Source: Lachnospiraceae bacterium (lineage in GTDB: Bacteria > Bacillota > Clostridia > Lachnospirales > Lachnospiraceae). Taken from it: a stretch of DNA of 64,000 bases. The translations under genes and the position numbers were made by a program. Positions within the stretch are counted from its first letter, which is position 1. Each line of letters begins with the position of its first letter. Of the stretch, positions 63,979 through 64,000 are shown piece after piece. Location: NCBI GenBank assembly GCA_017450485.1, contig JAFSTN010000020.1, positions 25,374 through 89,373 on the forward strand, given 5' to 3'. The notes below the pieces were generated by a model that worked only from the letters and a program-made list of their open reading frames with translations, ran no database searches and was not told the DNA's origin.

Positions 63979-64000
63979 ATGGAAAAGATTATACGCTACA
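63979..64000 (+). CDS. Start of a gene cut by the window end (possible transposase)
   Basis: Only seven codons are visible (MEKIIRY), after a strong AGGAGG. The hairpin over the ribosome site and the A/T-rich flank suggest an insertion sequence, but the family cannot be told from this piece. Confidence 0.4.

Overview
The window looks like chromosome of an anaerobic, low-to-mid GC Firmicute, most likely a gut or rumen Lachnospiraceae. The gene content supports this: sufCBDSU with SufU and no SufE, AddAB, DUF1836, DUF1653, TraX-type and c-di-GMP signalling membrane proteins, a class B sortase, and a surface protein ending in a VLGARR...SPQTG tail. Almost all genes lie on the + strand. Only a DUF1653 protein, glyA and a hemolysin III protein are on the - strand.

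Layout. 1-5292 is the translation and RNA-maturation cluster infB (5' end missing)-rbfA-nrnA-truB-ribF. 5315-14693 holds an MscS channel, a secreted SH3/NlpC-P60 hydrolase and addB-addA. 14710-20490 holds a CPBP protein, a GPH-type sugar symporter, a TPR lipoprotein, pyrF, a small membrane protein and a DUF3810 membrane metalloprotein. 20599-25005 holds a SEC-C protein, a CAP lipoprotein, sortase B and a TraX-7TM-PAS-GGDEF fusion. 25123-28802 is a polar amino-acid ABC transporter (binding protein, permease, ATPase) followed by an NSS symporter. 28997-41593 is one 4198-residue surface protein with 25 Cna-B-like repeats and an SPQTG sorting signal, followed by a membrane-tethered FKBP chaperone. 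43067-50974 holds DUF1653, DegV, GlyA, a zinc-ribbon membrane protein, a diacylglycerol-kinase-like protein, HlyIII, DUF1836 and a dCache-GGDEF protein. 51030-53668 is hom-lysC. 53669-54328 has no protein gene but carries a structured element and a roughly 350-nt noncoding RNA gene. 54329-59675 is a DUF134 regulator followed by sufC-B-D-S-U. 59721-63819 is a catalytically degenerate GH3-like membrane protein followed by a TIR/transmembrane/beta-propeller protein. The window ends in the first codons of a probable mobile-element gene.

How the genes may work together. The class B sortase (21868) and the giant SPQTG protein (28997) look like enzyme and substrate, and the FKBP protein could help fold that substrate outside the cell. 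Two GGDEF proteins make c-di-GMP input likely. DUF134 sits at the head of the suf operon with a palindrome at the predicted start of transcription. The degenerate GH3 and the TIR-propeller proteins look like a membrane sensor pair.

The least explained signals are four. (1) A 10-mer, GTTTACATAA, found 11 times by eye, always preceded by a purine. (2) Two stem-loops of matching architecture that bracket lysC. (3) The strongly expressed-looking noncoding RNA at 53858-54210. (4) The GH3-like/TIR pair. All counts and alignments were made by eye; no database or folding program was run.
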